Assembly (NCBI RefSeq): GCF_009857475.1
Contig: NZ_WWCJ01000006.1
Location: 1 to 64,000, forward strand
DNA length: 64,000 nt
Reading direction: 5' to 3'
From: Pseudoduganella guangdongensis
GTDB lineage: Bacteria > Pseudomonadota > Gammaproteobacteria > Burkholderiales > Burkholderiaceae_D
Every line of letters begins with the position of its first letter. The first letter of the stretch is position 1. Of this stretch, positions 43,227 through 51,684 are shown piece by piece. The translations under genes were made by a program, and so were the position numbers. The notes below the pieces were generated by a model. That model searched no databases. It was not told where the DNA came from and saw only the letters and a program-made list of their open reading frames with translations.

Positions 43227-45200
43227 TTACAGCCAGATATTGGCGCGTAATTGCTGCGAAAGGGTATCCGCTGCATCGTCTGTTCCAGCGCTTGCGGCCT
43301 CGGGACCACGGCCGGGCATACGGAGTGCCGGCCGGTCTTCCTGCTGGTCCCATTGCCAGGTCGTCTCGAAGTCCCAGTGCAGTGAATTTTCAAAATAGGC
43401 CTGCTTGTACAGCGCTTTATCGAGGGTTTTCCCGTCTATCCCGTTCGGGTCGCTATGGCCCGGGTTTCCATCAAGCGCGATATTGGAGATCAAGTTGTCG
43501 CTATTGCCCGTCGTAATTCGCTTAAGCGTAGCCCTGAAACTGAAGGCAATAGCAAACGACTGAGCAACAACTTTTACCTCTAGCTTACCCAACGCGCACT
43601 GTTTGATGGTGCAGTCGTTATCTTTTGGCCCAATCCCCACCAAAGACGTACTCCCACTTTGGGAGTGCTGCAACCGTCCGGTCACGAAGCAACGCTCGAC
43701 AACGCTGCCCTTCGCAAGATACGCGGCAATACCACCTGCCTCATCCCAGCCTTTTGCTTTGGAATCCCAGTCGACATCCAGCACGGCCAAGCAATCCGAC
43801 ACGACGCTGTCCGCCACTTTACCAAGCACGAGGAAGGATCCGGATTGGCATTTGGAGACAGTGCAACTGAGGACATCACCCTTTATCAACTCAAGATTCG
43901 TGGTGCAATATGCGATGGAGGCTCCACCGACCCGCAATGCCAGCCGCAGGTGCTGCAGGCGCAAATTGGTGATGCTTGAACCATCCAGAATGGATTCAAA
44001 GAGAGCAGACGGCTCGGTCCCACTCACCCGGTAGGTGATGCAATGCCCGTGGCCATCGAAATGTCCTTTGAACCTGATCTTCAGCCAGACGGAAATGTCG
44101 CTAGCGTCGATATCGGCAGTCTGGCGGAAATGAAATCCGCCCTGCCCTACTTTGGATTCCGTGAGGCGCTCCAAGTCTTCGTAGGAGGCGATCTGAAACG
44201 GGCTGCTCGCGGTTCCCGCGCCCGCCAATCCTTTGATCGAACCCAAGTTTTCCAATGGGCGCGGGCTTTCGGTCATTTTCAAAAGGCCCGTAAAACTCGA
44301 GTGGGCACTGCTTGCCTTCAACTTGCTAATGATTAGGTCAGTCACCTTACCCTTGTTGTCGGGGTGGTTCCACAAGCAGTCTTTTAGCAGCAGCACATCC
44401 GAATAATCCACCTCGACGCGGCCATTGGTCGCTGCCGAGACCTGCATCAGGTGCACCACCTTCCGCAGGCGCCGGTCGGACAGGCTTTCGCGCGTATCTT
44501 CCTTGAACGCGGCTTTGTGCCCGATCCAGATGCCTTGCACCAGCCCGGCGATCTCCGGCGGGATCGCGACCTTGCGCGCGCGCTCCCGAATCGTCTCCAG
44601 GTCGTCATCGCTCAAGCGCGACGGGACGGGATTATCCGCCTGCGGCACCAACAGGCGCAGCAAACCCTCCTCGCTCACGTAATCAACAAAGCCGCGCAGC
44701 AGGAAGCGGTCGTACAGCGCATTGAGTTCCTCCTGCCCCACCGGCAGCTCGTTGGAGGCGCCGATCAGCGCGCGCAAGGGCACCTCCATCACTTCCGTGC
44801 CGTTGTGGTAGCGGCGCTCGTTCAGGATCGTCAGCAGGGAATTCAGGATCGACGAACTGGCCTTGAACACTTCATCCAGGAAGGCCAATTTCACCGACGG
44901 CAGGTAGCCTGCCGTATTGCGCCGGAAACGATCGGCCTTCAACTCGGTAATCGACAGTGGGCCAAAGATTTCCTCGGGCGTGGAGAACTTCGTCAGCAGG
45001 TACTCAAAATGACCGCCATCGCCCGCGTCCAGGCAGGACGCGATACGGCGCGCAATCAAGCTTTTGCCGGTGCCAGGCGGGCCGACCAGGATCACATTTT
45101 CGCCAGCCAAAACAGCGAGCAAGGTCAAACGAATCGCGTTGTCCCGCTCGACTAGTCCATCATTTAACTGGTTCAATAGGGACTTGATCTTGGTTTTCAT
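43227..45200 (-). CDS. MoxR/RavA-type AAA+ ATPase with C-terminal GLUG-like beta-helix
   Basis: In this 657-residue protein, residues 1-310 are a MoxR/RavA AAA+ module: Walker A GPPGTGKS (40-47), Walker B LAFLDE (105-110), 'SLLTILNERRYHNG', sensor 'IGASNELP' and Arg finger 'DRFLLRGF'. From about 325 on, 'GTASSPFQIASYEDLERL', 'TADIDASD', 'FKGHFDGHGHCITYRVSG' and following repeats form a GLUG-like beta-helix, a fold usual in surface proteins. RavA is 498 residues with a LARA domain instead. The beta-helix part is visibly more AT-rich than surrounding genes. It precedes the VWA gene in one transcript. Confidence 0.88.
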   Translation of the reverse strand: MKTKIKSLLNQLNDGLVERDNAIRLTLLAVLAGENVILVGPPGTGKSLIARRIASCLDAGDGGHFEYLLTKFSTPEEIFGPLSITELKADRFRRNTAGYLPSVKLAFLDEVFKASSSILNSLLTILNERRYHNGTEVMEVPLRALIGASNELPVGQEELNALYDRFLLRGFVDYVSEEGLLRLLVPQADNPVPSRLSDDDLETIRERARKVAIPPEIAGLVQGIWIGHKAAFKEDTRESLSDRRLRKVVHLMQVSAATNGRVEVDYSDVLLLKDCLWNHPDNKGKVTDLIISKLKASSAHSSFTGLLKMTESPRPLENLGSIKGLAGAGTASSPFQIASYEDLERLTESKVGQGGFHFRQTADIDASDISVWLKIRFKGHFDGHGHCITYRVSGTEPSALFESILDGSSITNLRLQHLRLALRVGGASIAYCTTNLELIKGDVLSCTVSKCQSGSFLVLGKVADSVVSDCLAVLDVDWDSKAKGWDEAGGIAAYLAKGSVVERCFVTGRLQHSQSGSTSLVGIGPKDNDCTIKQCALGKLEVKVVAQSFAIAFSFRATLKRITTGNSDNLISNIALDGNPGHSDPNGIDGKTLDKALYKQAYFENSLHWDFETTWQWDQQEDRPALRMPGRGPEAASAGTDDAADTLSQQLRANIWL

Positions 45201-45397
45201 TCTGTAGCAATCCGAAAAATTGGCAATAGGAAACTGTCGATACTATAAGGACATTTACTACCTCAACGCAAACGTAAGATTTGAGTTGCCCAACCTTGCA
45301 GGTTTAAATGTTTCATTTTGTATTGAGACAATTTATATGTTCAGGACTAATATATTTAGAGTTACCATGGTGAAACACTTTGGAGGGGAGACTTACA
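45201..45397. promoter_or_regulatory. AT-rich divergent intergenic region
   Basis: This 197-bp gap between the AAA+ gene (minus) and the MCP gene (plus) is much more AT-rich than the window. For the MCP, TTGAGA (45323-45328) and TAATAT (45348-45353) are possible promoter boxes but with a long 19-bp spacer. A strong GGAGGGGAG ribosome site precedes the MCP ATG. No clear promoter can be assigned to the AAA+ gene. Confidence 0.35.
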
Positions 45398-46963
45398 ATG
45401 AAAAACCTGAAAATCGGTACGCGTCTTGGCTTGGCGTTCGCTGTGGTACTACTGCTGCTGGCGGTGATGACGGTGGTCGGCATCATGCGCCTGCAAAGCG
45501 CGAGCACCAAGACGGAGGCGCTGGTGGCCGAGAACGTGCGCAACGAGCGCCTGGTCGCCGAGTGGCAAAAAGTGGTCGAGGTGAATGCGGCGCGCACCAC
45601 GGCGGCGTATATGGTGGCCGATCCGGCCCAGCAAAAATCGATTGAAGCGCAGATGGCGGCATCCTCGGGCCGCGCGACCGAGATCCAGGATGCGCTGGGC
45701 AAGCTCCTGACCCACCCGGCTTCGCGCGCGGCCTACGACAAGGTGCTGGCCAACCGCAAAGCCTATGTCGACCAGCGCAAGGCGGTCTATAAGGCCAAGG
45801 CGGAAGGCGACGCGGAAACCGCTGCGCGCCTGTTCATCGACATGGAAGCGCGCCGCGTGAGCTACCTGGGCGCGCTGGACGAAGTGACCGAGGCGGAGCA
45901 CAAGAACCTGGATGCGATCGCCGCTGAAATCCAGGCCGGCAACCGCAGCGGCCGCAATATGCTGATCGCGCTGGGCGCGGCGGCAGTGGCGCTGGGTGTC
46001 GGCTTTGCCTGGATGACCACGCGCTCCATCGTGCGGCCGCTCAATGCGGCGGTGCAGATCGCGCAGACCGTGGCGAGCGGCGATTTGAGCCGCCGCATCG
46101 AGGCGCATGGGGAAGACGAGCCGGCGCAGCTGCTGAAGGCGCTCAAGTCCATGAACGATAACCTGGCCGGCATCGTGACCGAGGTGCGCGAAGGCACGGA
46201 GAACATCGCCACCGCGTCGCAGGAGATCGCGTCCGGCAACCACGACCTGTCCACGCGCACCGAGCACCAGGCCAGCACGCTGGAAGAAACCGCGTCCTCC
46301 ATGGAGCAGCTGACTTCCGCCGTGCGCAATAACGCCGACAATGCGCGCACCGCGCGCGAGCTGGCGGCCACCGCTTCCGACGTGGCGGCGCGCGGCGGCT
46401 CGGTGGTGAACGAGGTGGTCAACACCATGGGTTCGATCAACGCAGCCTCGACCCGGATTGTGGACATCATCTCCGTGATCGACGGCATTGCGTTCCAGAC
46501 CAATATCCTGGCCCTGAATGCGGCGGTGGAGGCGGCGCGCGCCGGCGAACAGGGCCGCGGCTTTGCGGTGGTGGCGAGCGAGGTGCGCAACCTGGCCCAG
46601 CGCAGCGCGCAGGCGGCGGGCGAGATCAAGACCCTGATCAACGATACGGTGCAGCAGGTGCAGGCCGGCAGTGCGCTGGTGAACCAGGCCGGCAGCACCA
46701 TGGATGAAGTGGTATCCAGCATCCAGCGCGTGACCGCAATCATGTCCGAGATCGCCACCGCCAGCAGCGAGCAGACCGTGGGCATCGAGCAGATTAACCA
46801 GGCCATCGTTCAACTGGATAATGTGACGCAGCAGAACGCGGCACTGGTCGAACAGGCGGCTGCGGCAGCCAGCGCCATGCAGGACCAAGCCGGACGCCTG
46901 ACCGGCCAGGTGGGCCGCTTCAAGCTGGCTGCCCGGCCGACGGCGCGGCTGGCTATCAGTTAA
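45398..46963 (+). CDS. Methyl-accepting chemotaxis protein
   Basis: This 521-residue chemoreceptor starts [14 protein letters not shown]. It has a TM at about 11-30, a four-helix-bundle periplasmic domain (30-190), a second TM ('[18 protein letters not shown]'), HAMP ('[20 protein letters not shown]') and the signalling coiled coil with the tip '[20 protein letters not shown]'. No CheR-docking pentapeptide is seen at the C-terminus ('RPTARLAIS'). It is transcribed away from the RavA/ViaA-like genes and stands without other che genes. The ligand is unknown. Confidence 0.95.
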   Translation: MKNLKIGTRLGLAFAVVLLLLAVMTVVGIMRLQSASTKTEALVAENVRNERLVAEWQKVVEVNAARTTAAYMVADPAQQKSIEAQMAASSGRATEIQDALGKLLTHPASRAAYDKVLANRKAYVDQRKAVYKAKAEGDAETAARLFIDMEARRVSYLGALDEVTEAEHKNLDAIAAEIQAGNRSGRNMLIALGAAAVALGVGFAWMTTRSIVRPLNAAVQIAQTVASGDLSRRIEAHGEDEPAQLLKALKSMNDNLAGIVTEVREGTENIATASQEIASGNHDLSTRTEHQASTLEETASSMEQLTSAVRNNADNARTARELAATASDVAARGGSVVNEVVNTMGSINAASTRIVDIISVIDGIAFQTNILALNAAVEAARAGEQGRGFAVVASEVRNLAQRSAQAAGEIKTLINDTVQQVQAGSALVNQAGSTMDEVVSSIQRVTAIMSEIATASSEQTVGIEQINQAIVQLDNVTQQNAALVEQAAAAASAMQDQAGRLTGQVGRFKLAARPTARLAIS

Positions 46964-46975
46964 TTACTGCCGGCG

Positions 46976-47662
46976 CTACGGCGCCAGCATGGGCGCCAGC
47001 GCTTGCGCCAGTAGCTGCGGCTGCTCCAGCGGCACCAGGTGGCCGGCGCCGGCAATCACCTGCAGGCGCGCGCCGGGAATGCCCTGCGCCAGCTCCTGCG
47101 CCTCACCCAGGCTGCGCAACTGGTCGTCGGCGCCGTGCACCACCAGCGTCGGGCAGGCGATGCCGCCCAGTTGCGCGGTATCGGCGCTGCGCACGAGCAG
47201 CGACTGGCGCACGAAGACTTCACGCCCCAGCCGTTCGCCCATGGCGCGCACCTGCGCCAGCAGCGCCTCGTTGCCGGCGTTGGCAGGGTGCAGCGATTGC
47301 GCGATGGCGGCGCGGCCCAGGCCACGGAATGGGCCGCGCGGCGTGGCGCGGGCGGCCTTGCCGCGTTGCTCGGCCATCAGCGGCGGATCGGCGCGGCTGG
47401 AGGTGGCGACCAGCGCCAGCGCCTTCACGCGCTGCGGCGCCAGGCGCACCATTTCGCGCGCCACGTACCCCCCCATCGAGAATCCAAGCAAGTTGAATTG
47501 TTGCGGGCAGCCCGCCAGCACGGCCAGCGCCATGGCAGCGATGCTGTCGCCTTCGGCCAGGCTGGCGAAATGCAGCGGCAAGTCGGGCGGCAGGTGGGGC
47601 AGCATGGCATCCCACAGCGCGTCGTCCAGCATGTAGCCGGGGAGCAGGACCAGCGGCATCAT
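46976..47662 (-). CDS. Alpha/beta-fold hydrolase
   Basis: This 228-residue cytoplasmic hydrolase starts MMPLVLLPGYMLDDALW and has nucleophile elbow GFSMGG, 'REMVRLAPQRVKALALVATS', the acid in 'VVHGADDQLRS' and His in 'IAGAGHLVPLEQP'. It resembles BioH/RutD-sized hydrolases, but no pathway context supports either. It begins 7 bp after the waaF stop, so it is probably cotranscribed with LPS heptosyltransferase. The tandem Met codons leave the start uncertain by one residue. Confidence 0.85.
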   Translation of the reverse strand: MMPLVLLPGYMLDDALWDAMLPHLPPDLPLHFASLAEGDSIAAMALAVLAGCPQQFNLLGFSMGGYVAREMVRLAPQRVKALALVATSSRADPPLMAEQRGKAARATPRGPFRGLGRAAIAQSLHPANAGNEALLAQVRAMGERLGREVFVRQSLLVRSADTAQLGGIACPTLVVHGADDQLRSLGEAQELAQGIPGARLQVIAGAGHLVPLEQPQLLAQALAPMLAP

Positions 47663-47669
47663 CGCGGTG

Positions 47670-48707
47670 TCAGCGCGGCGCCAGCATCGGCTCCAGCGTT
47701 TGCCATACCTGGCCGGCGCTGATGCCGTGCATGCAGTTCTGGTGGCCCAGCGGGCATTCGCGCTGGCGGCACGGCGAGCAATCCAGGCGCAGCGAGATCG
47801 AGGCCGCCAGGTCGGAGAACGGCGGCGCGTGGTCCGGGTCGGTCGGGCCGTAAATCGCAATCACCGGGCGGTTCAGCGCCGAGGCAATGTGCAGCAGGCC
47901 GGAATCGTTGCTCACCACCCCTGCCGAGCGCGAGATCAGGGCCACCGCGTCGGCCAGGCTGGTTTTGCCGGCCAGGCTAAGCAAGCCGGCCGGCGCGCCC
48001 GCTGCGGCGACCACTTCGCTGCAGGTGTCGGCATCCTTGGGCGAGCCAAGCAGGGCCACTTGGGCCTGCGGGTCGCGCGCCAGGATGTGCAGGGCCAACT
48101 GGCCGAAGTGGGCCGGCGGCCAACGCTTGGCGCCGCCGAATTCCGCGCCGGGCGCAAACACCACCAGCGGGCGCGCCGGGTCCAGGCCAACCTTGGCGCA
48201 GGCGGCAGCGACCTGCCCCGCGCTGGCCTCCATGCGCGGCTTGGGCAGCGCACCGCGCAACGCGGCGTCCGGCGCATCGGCCAGCGCCGCGTAGAACGGC
48301 ACCATCGGGCGCGGCGGCGTGTCGTCGAAATGCATCACATTGATCAGGCCATAGCGGCTCTCGCCCTTATAGCCGACGCGGCGCGGGATGCCCGCCAGCC
48401 ACGGGATCAGGGCGTACTTCAGGGTATTGGGCAGGATGTAGGCGTCGGCGTAGCCGCGCTGGCGCAGCAGGCGCGCATAGCGCCAGCGCTCTTTCAACTG
48501 CAGCGCGCCGTGGCGGAACGGCGTCTCCAGCACCTCGGCCACCTCCGCCATCTGGCGCCACACCGGCGTCACGGCGGGCGGCGCCAGCACGTCGATCGGG
48601 CGCCCCGGATTGGCGGCCTTCAGCAGCTGCAGCAGCGGCTGCGCCATTACGGCGTCCCCGATCCAGTTTGGCGAAATCACCAGCGTACGGCCCGATTGCG
48701 ATGTCAT
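47670..48707 (-). CDS. waaF: LPS heptosyltransferase II
   Basis: This 345-residue GT9 enzyme adds the second heptose to the LPS inner core. It shows 'LVISPNWIGDAVMAQPLLQLLK', 'VGYKGESRYGLIN', 'VVFAPGAEFGGAKRWPPAHF' and 'VSNDSGLLHIASALNRPVIAIYGPTDP', with the Cys-rich 'CSPCRQRECPLGHQNCM' typical of WaaF. It is divergent from the O-antigen ligase fusion gene across a 138-bp gap, forming an LPS-core locus. Confidence 0.95.
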   Translation of the reverse strand: MTSQSGRTLVISPNWIGDAVMAQPLLQLLKAANPGRPIDVLAPPAVTPVWRQMAEVAEVLETPFRHGALQLKERWRYARLLRQRGYADAYILPNTLKYALIPWLAGIPRRVGYKGESRYGLINVMHFDDTPPRPMVPFYAALADAPDAALRGALPKPRMEASAGQVAAACAKVGLDPARPLVVFAPGAEFGGAKRWPPAHFGQLALHILARDPQAQVALLGSPKDADTCSEVVAAAGAPAGLLSLAGKTSLADAVALISRSAGVVSNDSGLLHIASALNRPVIAIYGPTDPDHAPPFSDLAASISLRLDCSPCRQRECPLGHQNCMHGISAGQVWQTLEPMLAPR

Positions 48708-48845
48708 GTTGTCTATTTTTCCAAGTGCGCTAACCAGCCATTATTACCGATTGCAGCAACGGCAACAACACGCGCCTGGGCGGAGCGGCGCAGGCCCGGC
48801 TGCTATAATCTGGCACTTTTCGGTCATCATTCAATTGCGCAGTCC

Positions 48846-51083
48846 ATGCTGGAAAACCAAGATCTAACGCCCGCCAAGACACGACTGCCCGCCAACCTGC
48901 TGGCCTTTGCGCTACCGGCATTGGCCCTGACCACCTCTTTCGGCATCGGCGCCGTGCAGGCCCTGGCCCTGCTCTTGTTCGCATGGTACTTCCGCAGCGG
49001 CGTATTCGCCTGCTACCGCGACAACTGGCGCAGCGTGCGCCCGATGGTGCTGGCGTTCGGCGCCTTCTTTGCGTTCTCGCTGCTGCGCCTCGTGATCGAC
49101 CAGCAGCCCCTGCGCACGCTGGACGGCCCCTCGCGCATGCTGTTCGGGCTGGCCTGCATCGGCGTGTTCTGCCACCTGAAGCCGCAAGTGCGCCACTTCT
49201 GGCTCGGCCTGTGCTACGGCACCCTGGCCGCCGCCGTGCTGGCCGTGCTGCAAACCCAGTTCTGGGACATGCCGCGCGCCGAAGGCTTCACCCACCACGC
49301 GATCACCTTCGGCGACCTGGCCCTGGCCATGGGCCTGATGGCGATCTGCAGCCTGAATACCTCGCGCGAGCTGCGCTACCTGCCGGCGCTGGCCCTGCTG
49401 GCCGGCATCGTCGCATCCGCCCTTTCCGCCTCGCGCGGCGGCTGGCTGGCCTTCCCGCTGGTGGCCTTGCCGCTGGCGCGCTACGGCTACCAGATGCACG
49501 GCAAGCGCATGCTGGTGGCGCTGGGCATGGCGGCTGCGCTGTGCGTGCTGGCCTACCTGGTGCCGGCCACCGGCGTGGCGCAGCGCGTGGCGGAAGCGGT
49601 GTCCGACGTGCAGGGCTACCTGGCGCGCGGCGACGCCACCACCTCGGTTGCCATCCGCCTCGAATTATGGAAAGCGTCCTGGCTGATGTTCCTTGAGAAC
49701 CCCTGGCTGGGCGTGGGCCGCGACAACTTCGACCTCGCGCTGCATGCGCTGGCCGCCAAAGGCCTGATCCAGAACTCGCCGGCGCTCGCATACAGCAGCA
49801 GCCATAACGACGCCCTGCACTTCCTGGCCACCGGCGGCCTGCTTGATTTCTGCCTGCTGCTGGCGATGTACGCGGCGCCGTTCCAGTTCTTCCGCAATAT
49901 GCTGCACGCGGCCGACCACGGCCAGCGCCCGCTGGCCCTGGCCGGCATGGTGATGGTGCTGTGCTTTGTCGGCTTTGGCCTGACCGACACCATGTTCTGG
50001 CTGATGGCGCCCAAGCTGTTCTACGTGACCATGGCCTGCAGCCTGGCCGGCATCTGCCTGTACATGACGCGCGGCGCCAACGTGCCGCGCCGCATTCTGG
50101 TCACGCGCACCGACAATATCGGCGACGTGGTGCTGACCCTGCCGATCGCCGGCTGGCTGAAGCAGCGCTACCCGGGCGTGCACATCACCTTCCTGGTGCG
50201 GCGCTACGCGGCGCACACCGTGGGCCAGTGCCGCAATGTGGATCAAGTGGTGGCGATCGAAGACCATCCCGACCTGGCGCAGCATTTCCGCGCCGCCGGC
50301 TACGACACGGTGCTGCTGGCCTTCCCGAAACGCAGCATCGCCATGGCGGCCTGGCGCGCCGGCATCGGGCGCCGTATCGGCACCAGCCACCGCTTCTACC
50401 ACTGGTTCACCTGCAATGAGATGGTGCGCTTCAGCCGCGTGAAATCGCAGCTGCACGAAGCGCAGCTCAATTTCGAGCTGCTGCGCCCTTTGGGCCTGAA
50501 ACAGATCCCGCCGCTGCAGGAAGTGTGGCCGATGTACGGCCTGCAGGCGCCGGCCAGCGAGAAGGTCGATGCGCTGCTTGGCGCGCAAGGCTGCAACGTG
50601 ATCCTGCACACCAAGTCCAACGGCAACGGCCGCGAATGGCCGCTGGCGCATTTCACCGAGCTGGCTCGCCTGCTGCAGGCCCATGGCGATGTGAAGCTGT
50701 GGCTGACCGGCAGCGCGCCGGAAGGCGAGCTGCTGGCGCAGCAAGCGCCCGCGCTGCTGGCCCTGCCCAATGTGAACAATGTGTGCGGCAAGCTGGATTT
50801 GCGCGAGCTGCTGGCCCTGATCGGGCGCTCCGACGGCCTGGTGGCCAGCGGCACCGGTCCGCTGCACCTGTCGGCGGCGCTGGGCCGCCCTACCCTGGGA
50901 CTGTTCCCGCCGATTAAGCCGATTGATATTGCGCGCTGGGGCGCGTTGGGCGAGCAGGCGGTGAACCTGGCCGCCGCGCAAGCCTGCGGCCAATGCCAGG
51001 ACAAGAACGCCTGCCGCTGCATGGAAGCGATCACGCCGCAGCAGGTGCGCGATGTGATCCTGGGCTGGCGGCGCCGGACTTAA
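48846..51083 (+). CDS. O-antigen ligase-type membrane protein fused to a GT9 heptosyltransferase-like domain
   Basis: In this 745-residue protein, residues 1-410 have 10-12 TM helices and the Wzy/WaaL signature region ('SASRGGWLAFPL', a long periplasmic loop with 'ENPWLGVGRDNFDLALHALA' and 'SSSHNDALHFLATGG'). From about residue 414 a complete GT9 domain follows ('RRILVTRTDNIGDVVLTLPI', 'NVILHTKSNGNGREWPLAHF', 'VASGTGPLHLSAALGRPTLGLFPP'). The frame is continuous with no stop between them. It would ligate glycan to lipid A-core and transfer a core sugar from the same polypeptide. The stop overlaps the convergent regulator gene by 4 bp. Confidence 0.9.
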   Translation: MLENQDLTPAKTRLPANLLAFALPALALTTSFGIGAVQALALLLFAWYFRSGVFACYRDNWRSVRPMVLAFGAFFAFSLLRLVIDQQPLRTLDGPSRMLFGLACIGVFCHLKPQVRHFWLGLCYGTLAAAVLAVLQTQFWDMPRAEGFTHHAITFGDLALAMGLMAICSLNTSRELRYLPALALLAGIVASALSASRGGWLAFPLVALPLARYGYQMHGKRMLVALGMAAALCVLAYLVPATGVAQRVAEAVSDVQGYLARGDATTSVAIRLELWKASWLMFLENPWLGVGRDNFDLALHALAAKGLIQNSPALAYSSSHNDALHFLATGGLLDFCLLLAMYAAPFQFFRNMLHAADHGQRPLALAGMVMVLCFVGFGLTDTMFWLMAPKLFYVTMACSLAGICLYMTRGANVPRRILVTRTDNIGDVVLTLPIAGWLKQRYPGVHITFLVRRYAAHTVGQCRNVDQVVAIEDHPDLAQHFRAAGYDTVLLAFPKRSIAMAAWRAGIGRRIGTSHRFYHWFTCNEMVRFSRVKSQLHEAQLNFELLRPLGLKQIPPLQEVWPMYGLQAPASEKVDALLGAQGCNVILHTKSNGNGREWPLAHFTELARLLQAHGDVKLWLTGSAPEGELLAQQAPALLALPNVNNVCGKLDLRELLALIGRSDGLVASGTGPLHLSAALGRPTLGLFPPIKPIDIARWGALGEQAVNLAAAQACGQCQDKNACRCMEAITPQQVRDVILGWRRRT

Positions 51084-51682
51084 TCGCGCAGGGCCACGCG
51101 CACCAGGTCGGCCACATTATCCACGCCCAGCTTGGCCATCAGGCGCGCCTTGTGGACTTCCACGGTGCGCACGCTGATATTCAGCTCGGGCGCGATCTCA
51201 CGGTTATGGCGGCCCATCACCACCAGTTCAAACACCTCCCGCTCACGCGGCGTCAGCTCGCCCAATAGCTGGTCGCGCTGGATGCGGCGATCCAGGTCCT
51301 GGCGCTGGCGCTGCTGCATCGAGAAGGCCTCCTCGATGGCGGCGATCAGCTTATCCTCCTCGAACGGCTTCTCCAGGAAATCCACCGCGCGCGCCTTGAA
51401 CGCCTCGCGCGCCGAGCTCACGTCGCCGTGGCCGGTCACGATAATCACCGGCAGCAGCGAATCCATATCGTTCAAGGTGCGCTGCAGCGACAGCCCGTCC
51501 ATGCCGGACATGCGGATATCGGCCACCAGGCAGCCGGCCCATTCAGGCTGGAAGGCCTGCAGGAAATCCTCGGCGCTGGCGAAAACAGCGGTGCGGTAGC
51601 CGCGCACGCCGAGCAGCAAGCCCAGTGCATCGCGCAGCGAAGGGTCATCGTCAACGATGAATACGGTAAGGTTAGGCGACAC
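51080..51682 (-). CDS. FixJ/NarL-type response regulator
   Basis: This 200-residue regulator has a receiver domain ('VFIVDDDPSLRDALGLLLG', phospho-Asp in 'CLVADIRMSGMDG', Lys in 'DFLEKPFEEDKL') and a C-terminal LuxR-type HTH ('LTPREREVFELVVMGRHNRE', 'ISVRTVEVHKARLMAKLGV'), as in FixJ/TodT. It starts at GTG 51682 two bases after the kinase stop, with GGAG upstream. It is the partner of that kinase. Target genes are unknown. Confidence 0.93.
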   Translation of the reverse strand: MSPNLTVFIVDDDPSLRDALGLLLGVRGYRTAVFASAEDFLQAFQPEWAGCLVADIRMSGMDGLSLQRTLNDMDSLLPVIIVTGHGDVSSAREAFKARAVDFLEKPFEEDKLIAAIEEAFSMQQRQRQDLDRRIQRDQLLGELTPREREVFELVVMGRHNREIAPELNISVRTVEVHKARLMAKLGVDNVADLVRVALRD

Positions 51683-51684
51683 GT

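Noticed and set aside
47667-48845. N-terminal extension of the ligase fusion across waaF
   Set aside because: The extension is antisense to waaF; the ATG at 48846 begins directly before the first TM helix.
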